Assembly (NCBI GenBank): GCA_016296675.1
Contig: JAEDIV010000005.1
Location: 1-42,611, forward strand
Length of the DNA: 42,611 nucleotides
Source: Clostridia bacterium
GTDB lineage: Bacteria > Bacillota > Clostridia > Christensenellales > Aristaeellaceae
Direction of reading: 5' to 3'
The position numbers were made by a program, and so were the translations under genes. Position 1 is the first letter of the stretch. Every line of letters starts with the position of its first letter. Positions 30,740 to 39,681 of this stretch are shown here, piece after piece. A model generated the notes under the pieces. It saw only the letters and a list, made by a program, of their open reading frames with translations, searched no databases and was not told the origin of the DNA.

Positions 30740-31846
30740 GTGGCGAAATATTCAAACTACTCAACCGAGAAAAAAATCAGCAAGCAAAAAGCGCGAAAGA
30801 GAAGATATACCATCTACTCCATTCTCGTTACGCTTGTTGCTGTTCTTATTCTTTATTATCTGCTTTCCCGTCCCTCCGGCGACATTTCCATCGTCGAAAA
30901 CGGCGCAGGCACGGTATTTACGCCCCTTCAGCGCGGCGCAAGAGTCGTAAGCGCGTTTATCAAAAGCTGGTTCGGTATCGGCGGCACTGAAAACCTTGAG
31001 GACCAGGTCGAGGAGCTCAGAATCGAAAACGAGCTTCTGAACATCCAGCTGAACAGTCTTACTGAGGTTGAACGCGAAAACGAACGCCTTCAGGTGCTGC
31101 TCAATGCGCGCGAGGAATACGAGGCGCTTTCCCCCGTATACGCAAAGGTCATTGCCAAGGACACCGGCATCTGGTTTGATACCTTCGCCATCAACCGCGG
31201 CATCAACGACGGCATATCCACGAACATGGCCGTCGTCAACGGAAGCGGACTGATCGGACGCGTATACGAAGTCGGCATGAACTACGCAAAGGTGCTGACC
31301 ATCATCGATCCCCGCTCCTCCGTCGCGGCGCTTATCGGCAGAACGCGTGACAACGGCATGATGCAGGGCATTACGACGACTTCCAACGAAGCCGTTGAAT
31401 GCTACATGTATTATCTTCCCAACATCGCAAACGTCCGCGTCGGAGACGACGTGTTCACCTCCGGCCTCGACTCCCTCTTCCCCAAGGGCATTAAGATCGG
31501 TACGGTCATCGCCATAAGCCGCGAAGCTGATACCTCCGATAAATACGCGGTCATTGCTCCAAGCGTTGATTTCTCTTCCATAGAAGAAGTCTTCGTTCTG
31601 CGCGAAGTGGTTGAAGCGATCGACGACGTACTGCCGGTCGTTCCCACCGCCACGCCCAGACCTGTCGTAACGCCCGTTCCCACATCCACCACCAGCATCT
31701 ATTCTTATGCGACCCAGCAGGTTTATAACGAAAACGATGTCTGGCTCTACCCCACTACCACGCCCGAACCCACGCCCGTATCTGATGCGACCGTCGCGCC
31801 TTCCGCATCGAAAAAGGTACCTGAAGAAATGTGGCTCAACAGCTAA
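30740..31846 (+). CDS. mreC: Rod shape-determining protein MreC
   Basis: A 368-residue protein with GTG start behind TTCGGAGGA. It has a basic cytoplasmic N-terminus (1-24), one membrane helix (about 25-43), an extracellular coiled coil (about 83-125, LEDQVEELRIENELLNIQL), and the double beta-barrel core (about 132-290) with GLIGRVYEVGMNYAKVLTIIDPRSSVAALI. An unusual ~78-residue tail rich in Pro, Thr and Ser (about 291-368, PTATPRPVVTPVP and similar) follows the core. MreC links MreB to periplasmic/external cell wall synthases. Confidence 0.93.
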   Translation: MAKYSNYSTEKKISKQKARKRRYTIYSILVTLVAVLILYYLLSRPSGDISIVENGAGTVFTPLQRGARVVSAFIKSWFGIGGTENLEDQVEELRIENELLNIQLNSLTEVERENERLQVLLNAREEYEALSPVYAKVIAKDTGIWFDTFAINRGINDGISTNMAVVNGSGLIGRVYEVGMNYAKVLTIIDPRSSVAALIGRTRDNGMMQGITTTSNEAVECYMYYLPNIANVRVGDDVFTSGLDSLFPKGIKIGTVIAISREADTSDKYAVIAPSVDFSSIEEVFVLREVVEAIDDVLPVVPTATPRPVVTPVPTSTTSIYSYATQQVYNENDVWLYPTTTPEPTPVSDATVAPSASKKVPEEMWLNS

Positions 31847-31867
31847 TACACATACCGGAGGAACAAA

Positions 31868-32371
31868 ATGCGCCTTTCCAAGCGAGCCTTTGCAACCGGA
31901 ATGATTCTCCTGTCGGTTTTGATCGACACGGCCATCATTCCCTTTGAGGTGCAAAATCCGATCTATTTTCCCAATTTCACACTGCTCACCATCATCACCA
32001 TCGCGCTTCTGATGGGCCGTACGCAGGGCATTTTGTATGGTCTGGTCGGCGGTCTTTGCATGGATATTTCGATCCTGATCCCGACCGGCCTTGTTTCCGT
32101 TCTGTTCACGGTTTCGGGTTTTCTTGCCGGTTACATCGGCCGCAAAATGCGCATCCGCATTCTTTCGAGCATCGTCGCGCCCATCTTTTCGATGATGGTG
32201 TACGAAATCTCCATGACCGTATATTATGTTTCCGCCGGCGGTATGTTTTCCTGGAGCATGATTTTATACGGTTTTGTGCGTTCGCTGATCGGCTGTGCGC
32301 TGATTCAGATTATGTACATCGGCTTCAAGGCCGTATTCAAGCCCAAATATTCCCGATATGAAAAACGTTGA
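31868..32371 (+). CDS. mreD: Rod shape-determining protein MreD
   Basis: A 167-residue membrane protein with about five hydrophobic segments. It starts MRLSKRAFATGMILLSVLIDTAI and has the PNFTLLTIITIALLMGRTQGILYGLVGGLCMDI block typical of MreD. It lies 21 bases after mreC with a GGAGGAA ribosome site and before PBP2, as expected for the elongasome operon. Confidence 0.88.
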   Translation: MRLSKRAFATGMILLSVLIDTAIIPFEVQNPIYFPNFTLLTIITIALLMGRTQGILYGLVGGLCMDISILIPTGLVSVLFTVSGFLAGYIGRKMRIRILSSIVAPIFSMMVYEISMTVYYVSAGGMFSWSMILYGFVRSLIGCALIQIMYIGFKAVFKPKYSRYEKR

Positions 32372-32405
32372 TTCTGTTTTTTACGCCGAACGGAGGTGAA
32401 ATATA

Positions 32406-34907
32406 TTGAAGAAATATACCGGACGCTACATAACGCTTGGCGCTGTTCTTTTGGTATTTTTTCTCGCCATAATTATCCGCCTTTATCAGATGCAGATCAT
32501 CAATCACGACGAATACATCGAAAAAGCGGAGACGCGTTCCACCAAAACCATCAGCCATGTAGGCATGCGCGGAACCATCTACGATAAAAACATGGTGCCT
32601 CTCGCCTATGATGAACGCTCCTACGACGTTCAGTTCTACCGCGACCCGTCCAGAACCTCGGATACCGCCCGCGCTGAATATACCGCTTCCATTTATAAGA
32701 CCATTCTGATGATTGAAGCCAACGGCAAAAAGACCCTGGATCCCGCAACGGAATTCTGGCTCAGGCGCGGCGAAAACGGCGAATGGGAATGGAATTTCCA
32801 GACGGAAAGCGAAACCGTCGCCGCCACGCGGGAACGCCAGTGGAGAGGCAACTTCTATCTTTCCAACAAAACCAAATATCCGGTAGAAGTTCTTTTTGAC
32901 ACGCTGTGCAAAAACTATTCGATCTCCGAAGAGATTCCGGAGGAGTATAAACTTAAAATCCTGGCAATCTGGCAGGCCTCCCGAATGAACAACTATAACT
33001 CCACGCCCGTGACCATCGCCTATGATGTAGGCTTTGAAACCGTGGCTGAAGTTCAGTCTCACGCCATGGAGCTTCCCGGCATGTCCATCGACGAAAGCTC
33101 CACCCGCGTATATCCCTTCATGTCCACCTGTGCGCACAATATCGGCTATGTCAGCCGCATCACCTCCGCTTCCGCTCTTGAAGATTACCGCGCCCGCGGC
33201 TATCCCACCGACGCGCATGTCGGCGCAACCGGCCTTGAGCTTTCCATGGAAGACCAGCTTTCCCCCTACCTTGAATACCGTCAGGGCAAGCAGGTCATGG
33301 AAATTGATACGCGAGGTTCCACCGTCCGCGAGCTTTCCTTTACGCCGCCCACAGACGGAAACAGCATCATAACAACCATCGACATTTCCCTTCAGGCGGT
33401 CATGGAACAGGCGCTTGAAGAAACCATCGACGCCATCCGCGCCGATCAGGAAGTAATCCTGAACGGCGAAACGGATGAAGGCGTGCGCTGGAACCGCGTC
33501 AACGCGCCGACCCTTGCCTATTACGGTGAAAACGGATTCCAAGTCTCTCTTGCACAGACCGGCGCCATGGTTGCCATGGATCCCAACTCCGGAAGAGTAC
33601 TCGGCATGTGCTCCTATCCCTCCTTTGACCTTAGTATTTTCGAAGGCGCTTCCGTTGACCCCGGCGGATGGAGTGAAATCGCAGCGGACTCTAGAAACCC
33701 CATGTTCAACCGTGCCATCTCTGCGAAAGACACCCCCGGTTCGATTTTTAAGCTTGTTACCGCGCTCGGCGGCCTTGCTGAAGGCGCAATTACGCTTGAC
33801 ACCCGTATTACCGACCAGGGCGAATATTATAATGAAGGTACTGACAGTTCCTACAAACCCCGCTGCTGGATTGCCGAATCCAAGCGTTATCAGCATTCCA
33901 ATCAGTCCATCGTCGAAGCCATCAAAAACAGCTGCAACTATTTCTTCTATGAGACCAGCTACCGCTTAGGCACCGAAAACATCACCAAGTGGGGCGCGGC
34001 GCTCGGCCTTACCACAAAGACCAACATCGAGCTCCCTTCCGAATCCACATCCTTCATCGGTTCTCAGGCTACGCTTTATGATCCCACCCGCTCCATCAAG
34101 GATCAGTACACCTATAAACCGGAAATCGCCACGCAGATGATCAAAAAGCTCCTGCTTGAAGTCGGCGCGGACCGCGGCGTGGAATATGAAGAAGACCGCC
34201 TTGACGAAGTAGCCAAAATGCTTCTTGACATCGTTATCTCCTACGAAGTCAAAAGTGACTGGCTGCCCGCCATCCGCGATGTACTCATGTACGACATGAA
34301 TCTTCCCCGAAACTATATTTCCGGTCACTTCCTCGTTAACACCATCAACACCTACTTAAACGACCTTAAGTGGACGCCTGCCGAAACCATCATGGCCGGC
34401 ATCGGTCAGTCCATCACCCAGGTTACACCCATCGCAGTTGCCCGTTATGCTTCCGCCATCGCAAACGGCGGCACAGTATACGACGCGCAGATCATCGACA
34501 AGATCATCGACCCCGAAGGAAACATCGTGCTCGACAAGCAGCCGGTTATCGCCAACCAAATCATCACCAATTCCGCCTACTTCACCGCTATCCACAAAGG
34601 CATGGAAGAGGTTACCTCGATCGAAAACGACGGTACTGCCGCTGAACAGTTCAATCGTGCCAAATACCCCATCGCCGCGAAAACCGGAACGTCTCAGCGT
34701 ACCGATCTTGACCTTGAGAACAATGCCTGGCTCGTAACGTATGCACCGCACGAGAATCCGAAGATCGTTGTCGTTGTTTACATCCAGAACGGCTATGCCG
34801 GAGCACGCTCCGCAAACGCCGCAATCAAAACCATCGAATACTATCTGGACAGCCTCCAGTATGTCGAGACCAACGTAATCGCTTCCGATAATTCTCTTTC
34901 AGATTAG
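32406..34907 (+). CDS. mrdA: Penicillin-binding protein 2 (elongation transpeptidase)
   Basis: An 833-residue class B PBP, TTG start behind CGGAGGTG. It has one N-terminal membrane helix (about 9-26), the dimerisation region RGTIYDKN, and the transpeptidase domain: Ser446-x-x-Lys449 in TPGSIFK, Ser509-Cys-Asn511, and KTG 759-761 in AAKTGTSQ. The spacing between SxN and KTG is about 250 residues, some 90 more than in typical PBP2. The extra part (about 565-655) is acidic and helical-looking. It cross-links peptidoglycan during side-wall growth with RodA, encoded two genes later. Confidence 0.93.
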   Translation: MKKYTGRYITLGAVLLVFFLAIIIRLYQMQIINHDEYIEKAETRSTKTISHVGMRGTIYDKNMVPLAYDERSYDVQFYRDPSRTSDTARAEYTASIYKTILMIEANGKKTLDPATEFWLRRGENGEWEWNFQTESETVAATRERQWRGNFYLSNKTKYPVEVLFDTLCKNYSISEEIPEEYKLKILAIWQASRMNNYNSTPVTIAYDVGFETVAEVQSHAMELPGMSIDESSTRVYPFMSTCAHNIGYVSRITSASALEDYRARGYPTDAHVGATGLELSMEDQLSPYLEYRQGKQVMEIDTRGSTVRELSFTPPTDGNSIITTIDISLQAVMEQALEETIDAIRADQEVILNGETDEGVRWNRVNAPTLAYYGENGFQVSLAQTGAMVAMDPNSGRVLGMCSYPSFDLSIFEGASVDPGGWSEIAADSRNPMFNRAISAKDTPGSIFKLVTALGGLAEGAITLDTRITDQGEYYNEGTDSSYKPRCWIAESKRYQHSNQSIVEAIKNSCNYFFYETSYRLGTENITKWGAALGLTTKTNIELPSESTSFIGSQATLYDPTRSIKDQYTYKPEIATQMIKKLLLEVGADRGVEYEEDRLDEVAKMLLDIVISYEVKSDWLPAIRDVLMYDMNLPRNYISGHFLVNTINTYLNDLKWTPAETIMAGIGQSITQVTPIAVARYASAIANGGTVYDAQIIDKIIDPEGNIVLDKQPVIANQIITNSAYFTAIHKGMEEVTSIENDGTAAEQFNRAKYPIAAKTGTSQRTDLDLENNAWLVTYAPHENPKIVVVVYIQNGYAGARSANAAIKTIEYYLDSLQYVETNVIASDNSLSD

Positions 34908-34924
34908 AAAAGAGGTCAGCGAAA

Positions 34925-35710
34925 TTGAGCAAGTCTATTGTAATTACTTCCGGGAAAGGCGGCGTAGGCAAATCCACCACCGCGGCTTCCATCGGCCGCG
35001 GTCTTGCAGGCGCGGGTTACAAAACCGTCATCATTGATATGGATATAGGTCTGCGCTCTCTGGACATGCTCCTTGGCATTGAAAGCAGCACGATTTATGA
35101 CATTGTGGATGTTATTGAAGGCGTTGTAAGCATTGATGAAGCGCTTTACAAGGTGGACAGGCGCGAAAATCTCTATCTCCTGCCCGCGTCACAGAATGCG
35201 GATTCTTCCGCAGTCAGCCCTTATGATGTTGCCGCTGTCATTTCCTCTGTCAGGGATCGGTTTGATTATGTTCTTATCGATTGCCCCGCCGGCATCGGAC
35301 GCGGCTTCAGAAACGCCACCGGGGCGGTCGACGCCGCCGTTATCGTGCTTACGCCGGATCCCGTTTCGTTAAGAGGCGCTGAGCGCGTGAAGCATCTGCT
35401 CACGCTTGACGGCGTCAAAGATATTTCCATCATCATTAACCGCGTGGCGAAGGAAAACGGCGTGTCTACGGATGAATGCGTAAACCGCATGGACTGCCCC
35501 GTTCTCGGTTTTGTGCCGGAGGATGCCCGCGTTCCCCAATGCGCAGCCAAAGGCATTTCCGTATTGGAATCCGAAACCGATTCGGGCGATGCGTATGAAC
35601 GCATCATCCGCCGCTTCCTCGGCGAAACCGTTCGCTACAAAATTCCCTTCGATTCTCTCATTCATAAGATCAAGACCCACTTTGGGAAGGAGTCCGCATG
35701 CAAAGGCTAA
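34925..35710 (+). CDS. minD: Septum site-determining ATPase MinD
   Basis: A 261-residue deviant Walker A ATPase with a TTG start behind AAAGAGG. KGGVGKST at 11-18, DMDIGLRSLDMLLG (MinD-specific DIGLRxLD), VLIDCPAG and the TPDPVSLRGAERV block are present. The C-terminal segment FDSLIHKIKTHFG looks like the amphipathic membrane-targeting helix. MinD marks membrane zones and normally recruits MinC to block division at wrong sites. Neither minC nor minE, which often flank it in clostridia, is present. The last 13 bases overlap rodA. Confidence 0.93.
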   Translation: MSKSIVITSGKGGVGKSTTAASIGRGLAGAGYKTVIIDMDIGLRSLDMLLGIESSTIYDIVDVIEGVVSIDEALYKVDRRENLYLLPASQNADSSAVSPYDVAAVISSVRDRFDYVLIDCPAGIGRGFRNATGAVDAAVIVLTPDPVSLRGAERVKHLLTLDGVKDISIIINRVAKENGVSTDECVNRMDCPVLGFVPEDARVPQCAAKGISVLESETDSGDAYERIIRRFLGETVRYKIPFDSLIHKIKTHFGKESACKG

Positions 35711-36969
35711 AAAGGTTCTTTACAAAGGGTGATTTCATACGCGGTCTCGTCGCGGATATCCGCGCCAACCGCTTCGCCCCTTCCATCATCCGTCATTTCG
35801 ACTGGCTTCTCTTCCTTGCCATTATCTGTCTTGCAGCCTTTGGCATTGTTTCCATCTTCTCCGCAACCAGGGCAGCAACGGATGTAGAGACCCATACTGT
35901 GTCTGAAATGCTCTCCGTTCACTCAATCACCTATCCGCGCCTTCAGCTGATCTGGTTTCTGGCCGGAACCATCGCCATGTGCGCGGTCATCTTTGTCGAT
36001 TACAAGCTGTATGAAAAATACGCCGACATATTCTACTGGTTCAACATTACCCTGCTTCTTCTGGTTTTGACCGTAAAAGCAGGCCGCGGCGGTATGACCG
36101 CGTTCTTCAACTGGGGCAGCGAATCTGCATCCGGCGGTCAGCGCGGTTTCCAGCCTTCGGAATTCGGCAAATTCTTCATCATTGTTTCCCTTGCCCGCAC
36201 CTTTGCAAACCGCAAAAAGCCCATCCGCACTTTCCGCGAGCTCGTCCCCGTCACTGTTTATGTTGCCATTCCCCTGGTTCTGGTGTTTTTACAGCCGGAC
36301 TTCGGAACAGCGCTCGTGTATGTTGCAATTTTTGCGGTCCTTCTTTGGGTATCGGGAACCAACCTTAAACTCATCGCCGGCATTCTTGCAATCATGCTGT
36401 GCATCCTTATCCCTGCATGGTATTACCTGAATGCATCTTCCACCTCCTTCCGCCTGACACGCATTCTCATGTGGCTGAACCCCGAAGACTATCCGGACGA
36501 TGCAAGGCAGGTTATCAACGGCCAGATCGCCATCGGCACAGGAGGCCTTACCGGACGCGGACTCGCAACGCTCGGTTCTTTCGCTTCCCTCGGCTTTATC
36601 CCTGACGATCATACCGACTTCTGCTTCGCTATCGTTGGCGAAACTTTCGGATTTGTCGGCGCCTGCGCTGTCATTTTCATGTTCGCTTTTCTGCTCGGCC
36701 GCATCATTTATCACTCCTACAAGATCACCGATAAATTCGGCTCATACTGCGTAATCGGCGTTGCCGCCATGTTCCTTTTCCATATCCTTGAGAACATCTG
36801 TATGATTCTGGGTATACTGCCGGTTACCGGCATTCCCCTCCCCTTCATCAGCTACGGCGGCAGCAACATGCTTACCAACATGCTGTGCGTAGGTCTCGTC
36901 ATGAACGTCGTGATGCGCACAAGAGCTTCCCGTTCGCCTTCCAAGGCACGATACGCAAAACAGCTGTAA
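35698..36969 (+). CDS. rodA: RodA peptidoglycan glycosyltransferase (SEDS family)
   Basis: A 423-residue polytopic membrane protein of the FtsW/RodA/SpoVE family, with about ten helices. Hallmarks are QPSEFGKFFII, LQPDFGTALVY, the loop PDDARQVINGQIAIGTGGLTGRGL, DHTDFCFAIVGETFGFVG and GIPLPFISYGGSNML near the end. It polymerises glycan strands with PBP2. The ATG lies within the end of minD (13-base overlap, ribosome site GGAAGGAG). Confidence 0.94.
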   Translation: MQRLKRFFTKGDFIRGLVADIRANRFAPSIIRHFDWLLFLAIICLAAFGIVSIFSATRAATDVETHTVSEMLSVHSITYPRLQLIWFLAGTIAMCAVIFVDYKLYEKYADIFYWFNITLLLLVLTVKAGRGGMTAFFNWGSESASGGQRGFQPSEFGKFFIIVSLARTFANRKKPIRTFRELVPVTVYVAIPLVLVFLQPDFGTALVYVAIFAVLLWVSGTNLKLIAGILAIMLCILIPAWYYLNASSTSFRLTRILMWLNPEDYPDDARQVINGQIAIGTGGLTGRGLATLGSFASLGFIPDDHTDFCFAIVGETFGFVGACAVIFMFAFLLGRIIYHSYKITDKFGSYCVIGVAAMFLFHILENICMILGILPVTGIPLPFISYGGSNMLTNMLCVGLVMNVVMRTRASRSPSKARYAKQL

Positions 36970-36984
36970 ACCCTTTTTCAAACC

Positions 36985-37013
36985 AAATAATCCCCCTTTG
37001 CTTCGCATAGACT
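36985..37013 (+). promoter_or_regulatory. Candidate sigma-E promoter for spoIVFAB
   Basis: AAATAAT (36985-36991), a 14-base spacer and CATAGACT (37006-37013) resemble the sporulation sigma-E pattern (-35 near kmATATT, -10 near CATACAhT). The -10 matches 7 of 8 and the -35 5 of 7. The predicted start near 37019-37021 is inside the loop of the hairpin at 36989-37036. It is a motif match only. Confidence 0.45.
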
Positions 37014-37039
37014 TCTATGGAACGTAAAGGGGGGTTTTT
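36989..37039 (+). terminator. Hairpin with T-run overlapping the spoIVFA ribosome site
   Basis: Bases 36989-37001 pair with 37024-37036 (13 pairs around CCCCC/GGGGG, two G-U), followed by a run of T up to 37039. It can end transcripts coming from rodA. Its right arm contains the AAAGGGGGG ribosome site of spoIVFA, so read-through RNA would also have that site hidden. Confidence 0.7.
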
Positions 37040-37040
37040 C

Positions 37041-37766
37041 TTGCAGAATAAAAACAAGCTTACGGTGCATACATCCTTAAAGCCCGATCATGAAATCTCT
37101 GCATCCGAAAATACTTTTTCAAGCGCCGCGCCTTCCAAAAAAGAAGCTTCCAAATGTTCAAAGCCGCAAAAAAGCGCCTCCGTCCGCCGTCTGAGCGTCT
37201 CTGAACGCCTTTTCAGAAATACCGCCGTCGCATGCGCGCTGCTTTTAAGCGTTATGGCGCTTAAAAACATCGATTCGCCTGTGACCAACACCATCACAGA
37301 GAAAGTAAAAAGCGTTGTCAACATGGACATTCAGTTTCCTTCCTCCATAGGAAACCTGTCGTTTGTTCAGAAATACATACCCGAAAGCGCGCTCGTGTTT
37401 CTGAACAAAACCGATGTCTCCCTGCCCTCCATCCCCGTCAAAGGCGAAATTGTACACGCCTATTCAAAAGCGCAGCCCTGGACCGAATACAAAACAGAAA
37501 ACAACGCACCAGTACAATCCATGACGGACGGAACCATTGAAGCCTGCGTAGAAACGGGAGAAGGAGACTGGACAATCCTTGTCCGCACCGAAAATAACCT
37601 TCAGACCGTCTATGCATTTTTGGATTCAGCATGCGTCGGTCAGGGCGAAACAATCCGGCGCGGGATGCAGATCGGTTCCACAGGTTCAAATGATCTTGCG
37701 CGGCTGTATCTGGAAGTTCGAAAGGGCGGGGAAATCATTGATCCGGCAAACGCATTTGAGGAATAA
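37041..37766 (+). CDS. spoIVFA: SpoIVFA-like protein, degenerate M23 (LytM) domain
   Basis: A 241-residue protein if the TTG at 37041 is used (AAAGGGGGG ends 6 bases upstream); an in-frame ATG at 37017 lies inside the hairpin. It has a charged N-terminal region, one membrane helix (near RNTAVACALLLSVMAL), and a C-terminal LytM/M23 fold (MTDGTIEACVETGEGDWTILVRTENNLQTVYAFLDSACVGQGETIRRGMQIGSTG) without the zinc ligands (HLHFE replaced by RLYLEV). This is the known character of SpoIVFA, the protein that holds and inhibits the protease SpoIVFB in the forespore outer membrane. The next gene is spoIVFB, 3 bases away. Confidence 0.78.
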   Translation: MQNKNKLTVHTSLKPDHEISASENTFSSAAPSKKEASKCSKPQKSASVRRLSVSERLFRNTAVACALLLSVMALKNIDSPVTNTITEKVKSVVNMDIQFPSSIGNLSFVQKYIPESALVFLNKTDVSLPSIPVKGEIVHAYSKAQPWTEYKTENNAPVQSMTDGTIEACVETGEGDWTILVRTENNLQTVYAFLDSACVGQGETIRRGMQIGSTGSNDLARLYLEVRKGGEIIDPANAFEE

Positions 37767-37769
37767 GGC

Positions 37770-38648
37770 ATGACATTATTTGGCATTCGCGTCCGAATCC
37801 GTCTTCTTTCACCGATTTTCTTTCTTCTTATGATCGCGTTTTCCGGAGCCAGTTCCGTATTTCCGCCGCTGACAGCGCTTGCCGTTCATGAGTTTTCTCA
37901 TTTGATATGCGCCGTATGCCTCAAAACGCGCATTGATGAAATCGAGCTCATGCCTTTCGGCGCGGCAATACGTCTTTATGCGCTGTGGGAGATTGCTCCT
38001 GCCCGCCTTATGGCGATCGCCCTTGCCGGCCCCATTGCAAATCTTTTGATCACTTCCCTCCTTTCGCTTCTTATTTTTTTCTGTCCTCATTTATCATCCG
38101 CTTTGTCGCCGTTTCTTTTTTCGAATCTTGCAATTGCCCTTATCAATCTTCTTCCCGCGCTGCCGCTTGACGGAGGCCGTTTCCTGTGCGCGCTTCTTGC
38201 CCTAAAAATAAAGCGATCCCGATCCATTGGCATCGGCATACTGCTTGGCCGCGTTCTCGGCGTAATTTTGATCCTTTCATCTATATATACATGTATTGAA
38301 GCGCATTCTTTTCCGCTTCAGCCGTTTCTGGCCTCTGTCTATCTGTTTGCCTCCGGCGAACAGGAAAAGCGCAATTCTGAAGGCGCATGGATCCGTTCAA
38401 TCATGCTTAATCCCATATCTGTCCAACCCGTTCGACGGCCCGGTGTACTCATGGTCCAGAGAAACACTCCGCTTCTTGAGTGCGTCGGCGCCGTCCGCCC
38501 GGGAGAAGATGCGCTGTTCGCCGTTTTAAGCGAAGAGAAAAAAATCCTTGCTTTCCTTTCTTTAAGCCAGGTCGTTTTCGCCTTAAAAGAAAAAAGCGCC
38601 GGAAGCATATCCGATGTACTTCAGAACCCAGCGTGCAAAATTCTTTAA
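37770..38648 (+). CDS. spoIVFB: SpoIVFB-like site-2 intramembrane metalloprotease (M50B)
   Basis: A 292-residue membrane protease that would cleave pro-sigma-K during sporulation. The zinc motif HEFSH is at 40-44 and the third ligand Asp134 lies in LPALPLDGGRF (128-138), matching SpoIVFB almost exactly. Six helices precede a cytoplasmic C-terminal CBS-like region (about 215-290, LMVQRNTPLLECVGAV), which in this family senses ATP. With spoIVFA upstream, the pair is strong evidence for a sporulating ancestry. Confidence 0.92.
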   Translation: MTLFGIRVRIRLLSPIFFLLMIAFSGASSVFPPLTALAVHEFSHLICAVCLKTRIDEIELMPFGAAIRLYALWEIAPARLMAIALAGPIANLLITSLLSLLIFFCPHLSSALSPFLFSNLAIALINLLPALPLDGGRFLCALLALKIKRSRSIGIGILLGRVLGVILILSSIYTCIEAHSFPLQPFLASVYLFASGEQEKRNSEGAWIRSIMLNPISVQPVRRPGVLMVQRNTPLLECVGAVRPGEDALFAVLSEEKKILAFLSLSQVVFALKEKSAGSISDVLQNPACKIL

Positions 38649-38712
38649 TCAATTTGCGTTATTAAAAGGAAATGAAACGCTTTATGTAGAAATACATTAA
38701 GAGAAAGAAGGG

Positions 38713-39681
38713 ATGTTTGTGTCCATCTATTATATCGGCGCAGACGGAGGCGGTACCCGTACAACCGCTGTACTTATAAGCGAAACCGGAAAGATCCTCA
38801 AAGTATGCCGCGGAAAAGGCCTCAATTACAACGCCATCGGCATGGAAAAAGCGCAGGCGCATTTAAAAACATTGATTGATGAACTGACGCGCGGTCTGCC
38901 GGACGAATCTGAAATCAAAATCGGCGTCGGTATGAGCGCTTTGGACGATCTTCCTACGGAAAAGCAGCTTTCCGATTTTGCAGGCAATGTGTTTCAGAAG
39001 GAAAATTTGTTCCTTCATTCTGACGCGTATATGGCGCTTATGGCAGCGACCCTCGGGAAAAGCGGCGTGCTTGTCATCTGCGGAACCGGAAGCATGGCGG
39101 TCTATGCAGATGAAACGCTTAAACAAACGCCGGCAGGCGGATGGGGCTATCTCCTCGGCGATTACGGCAGCAGCTATCAGCTGGCAATCGACGGAATCAA
39201 AGCGGCAATCCGTGCATTCGAAGAAACCGGTGAAAAGACAACCCTTAAGGACGCCATGATGACGCGCTTTTCGCTGTCCGCTCCGCGCCGGCTGATTGAC
39301 TATGTCTACGCCCCTTCGACGCTTCCTTCCGATATTGCGCAATTTGCAATCGATGTCCTGAATGAAGCGCATTCAGGCGATCAGACAGCCATGGCAATCG
39401 TCACAGAGCATTTTGATATTCTTTCAAGAATCGTTGATTCCCTGACAAAGCACGCCCTGCCTGATGTCATTTGGCTCTTCGGCGGCGTGTTTGAGCATAA
39501 TAAGTGGGTTATCGGGCTTTTTGAAAAAATGCTCTCCCGGTTTAAAACCGGCGTCCATGCTTCCCTCATCCCCTATCCTCCAGCCATCGGAAGCGCCGTG
39601 TATGCTATGAATAAGTGCGGCGCACTGACAGATGAAATACTTAAAAACATTAAAAATACATATAAGGAGACGGATTTTTGA
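38713..39681 (+). CDS. BadF/BadG-type kinase, N-acetylglucosamine kinase-like
   Basis: A 322-residue ASKHA-fold kinase. The phosphate-1 loop GADGGGTRTTAVL (9-21), phosphate-2 region VICGTGSMAVYAD and GGWGYLLGDYGSSYQLAIDGI match N-acetylglucosamine kinases of the BadF/BadG group, which phosphorylate amino sugars at C6. It is the first gene of a three-gene set with an SIS protein and a ceramidase-like hydrolase, so an amino-sugar salvage role is likely. No strong promoter is seen in the 64-base gap after spoIVFB. Its TGA overlaps the next start (TGATG). Confidence 0.85.
   Translation: MFVSIYYIGADGGGTRTTAVLISETGKILKVCRGKGLNYNAIGMEKAQAHLKTLIDELTRGLPDESEIKIGVGMSALDDLPTEKQLSDFAGNVFQKENLFLHSDAYMALMAATLGKSGVLVICGTGSMAVYADETLKQTPAGGWGYLLGDYGSSYQLAIDGIKAAIRAFEETGEKTTLKDAMMTRFSLSAPRRLIDYVYAPSTLPSDIAQFAIDVLNEAHSGDQTAMAIVTEHFDILSRIVDSLTKHALPDVIWLFGGVFEHNKWVIGLFEKMLSRFKTGVHASLIPYPPAIGSAVYAMNKCGALTDEILKNIKNTYKETDF

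Noticed and set aside
32337..33896. 519-residue minus-strand ORF
   Set aside because: It is an antisense shadow of the PBP2 gene and begins without a ribosome site; it looks long only because of the base composition.
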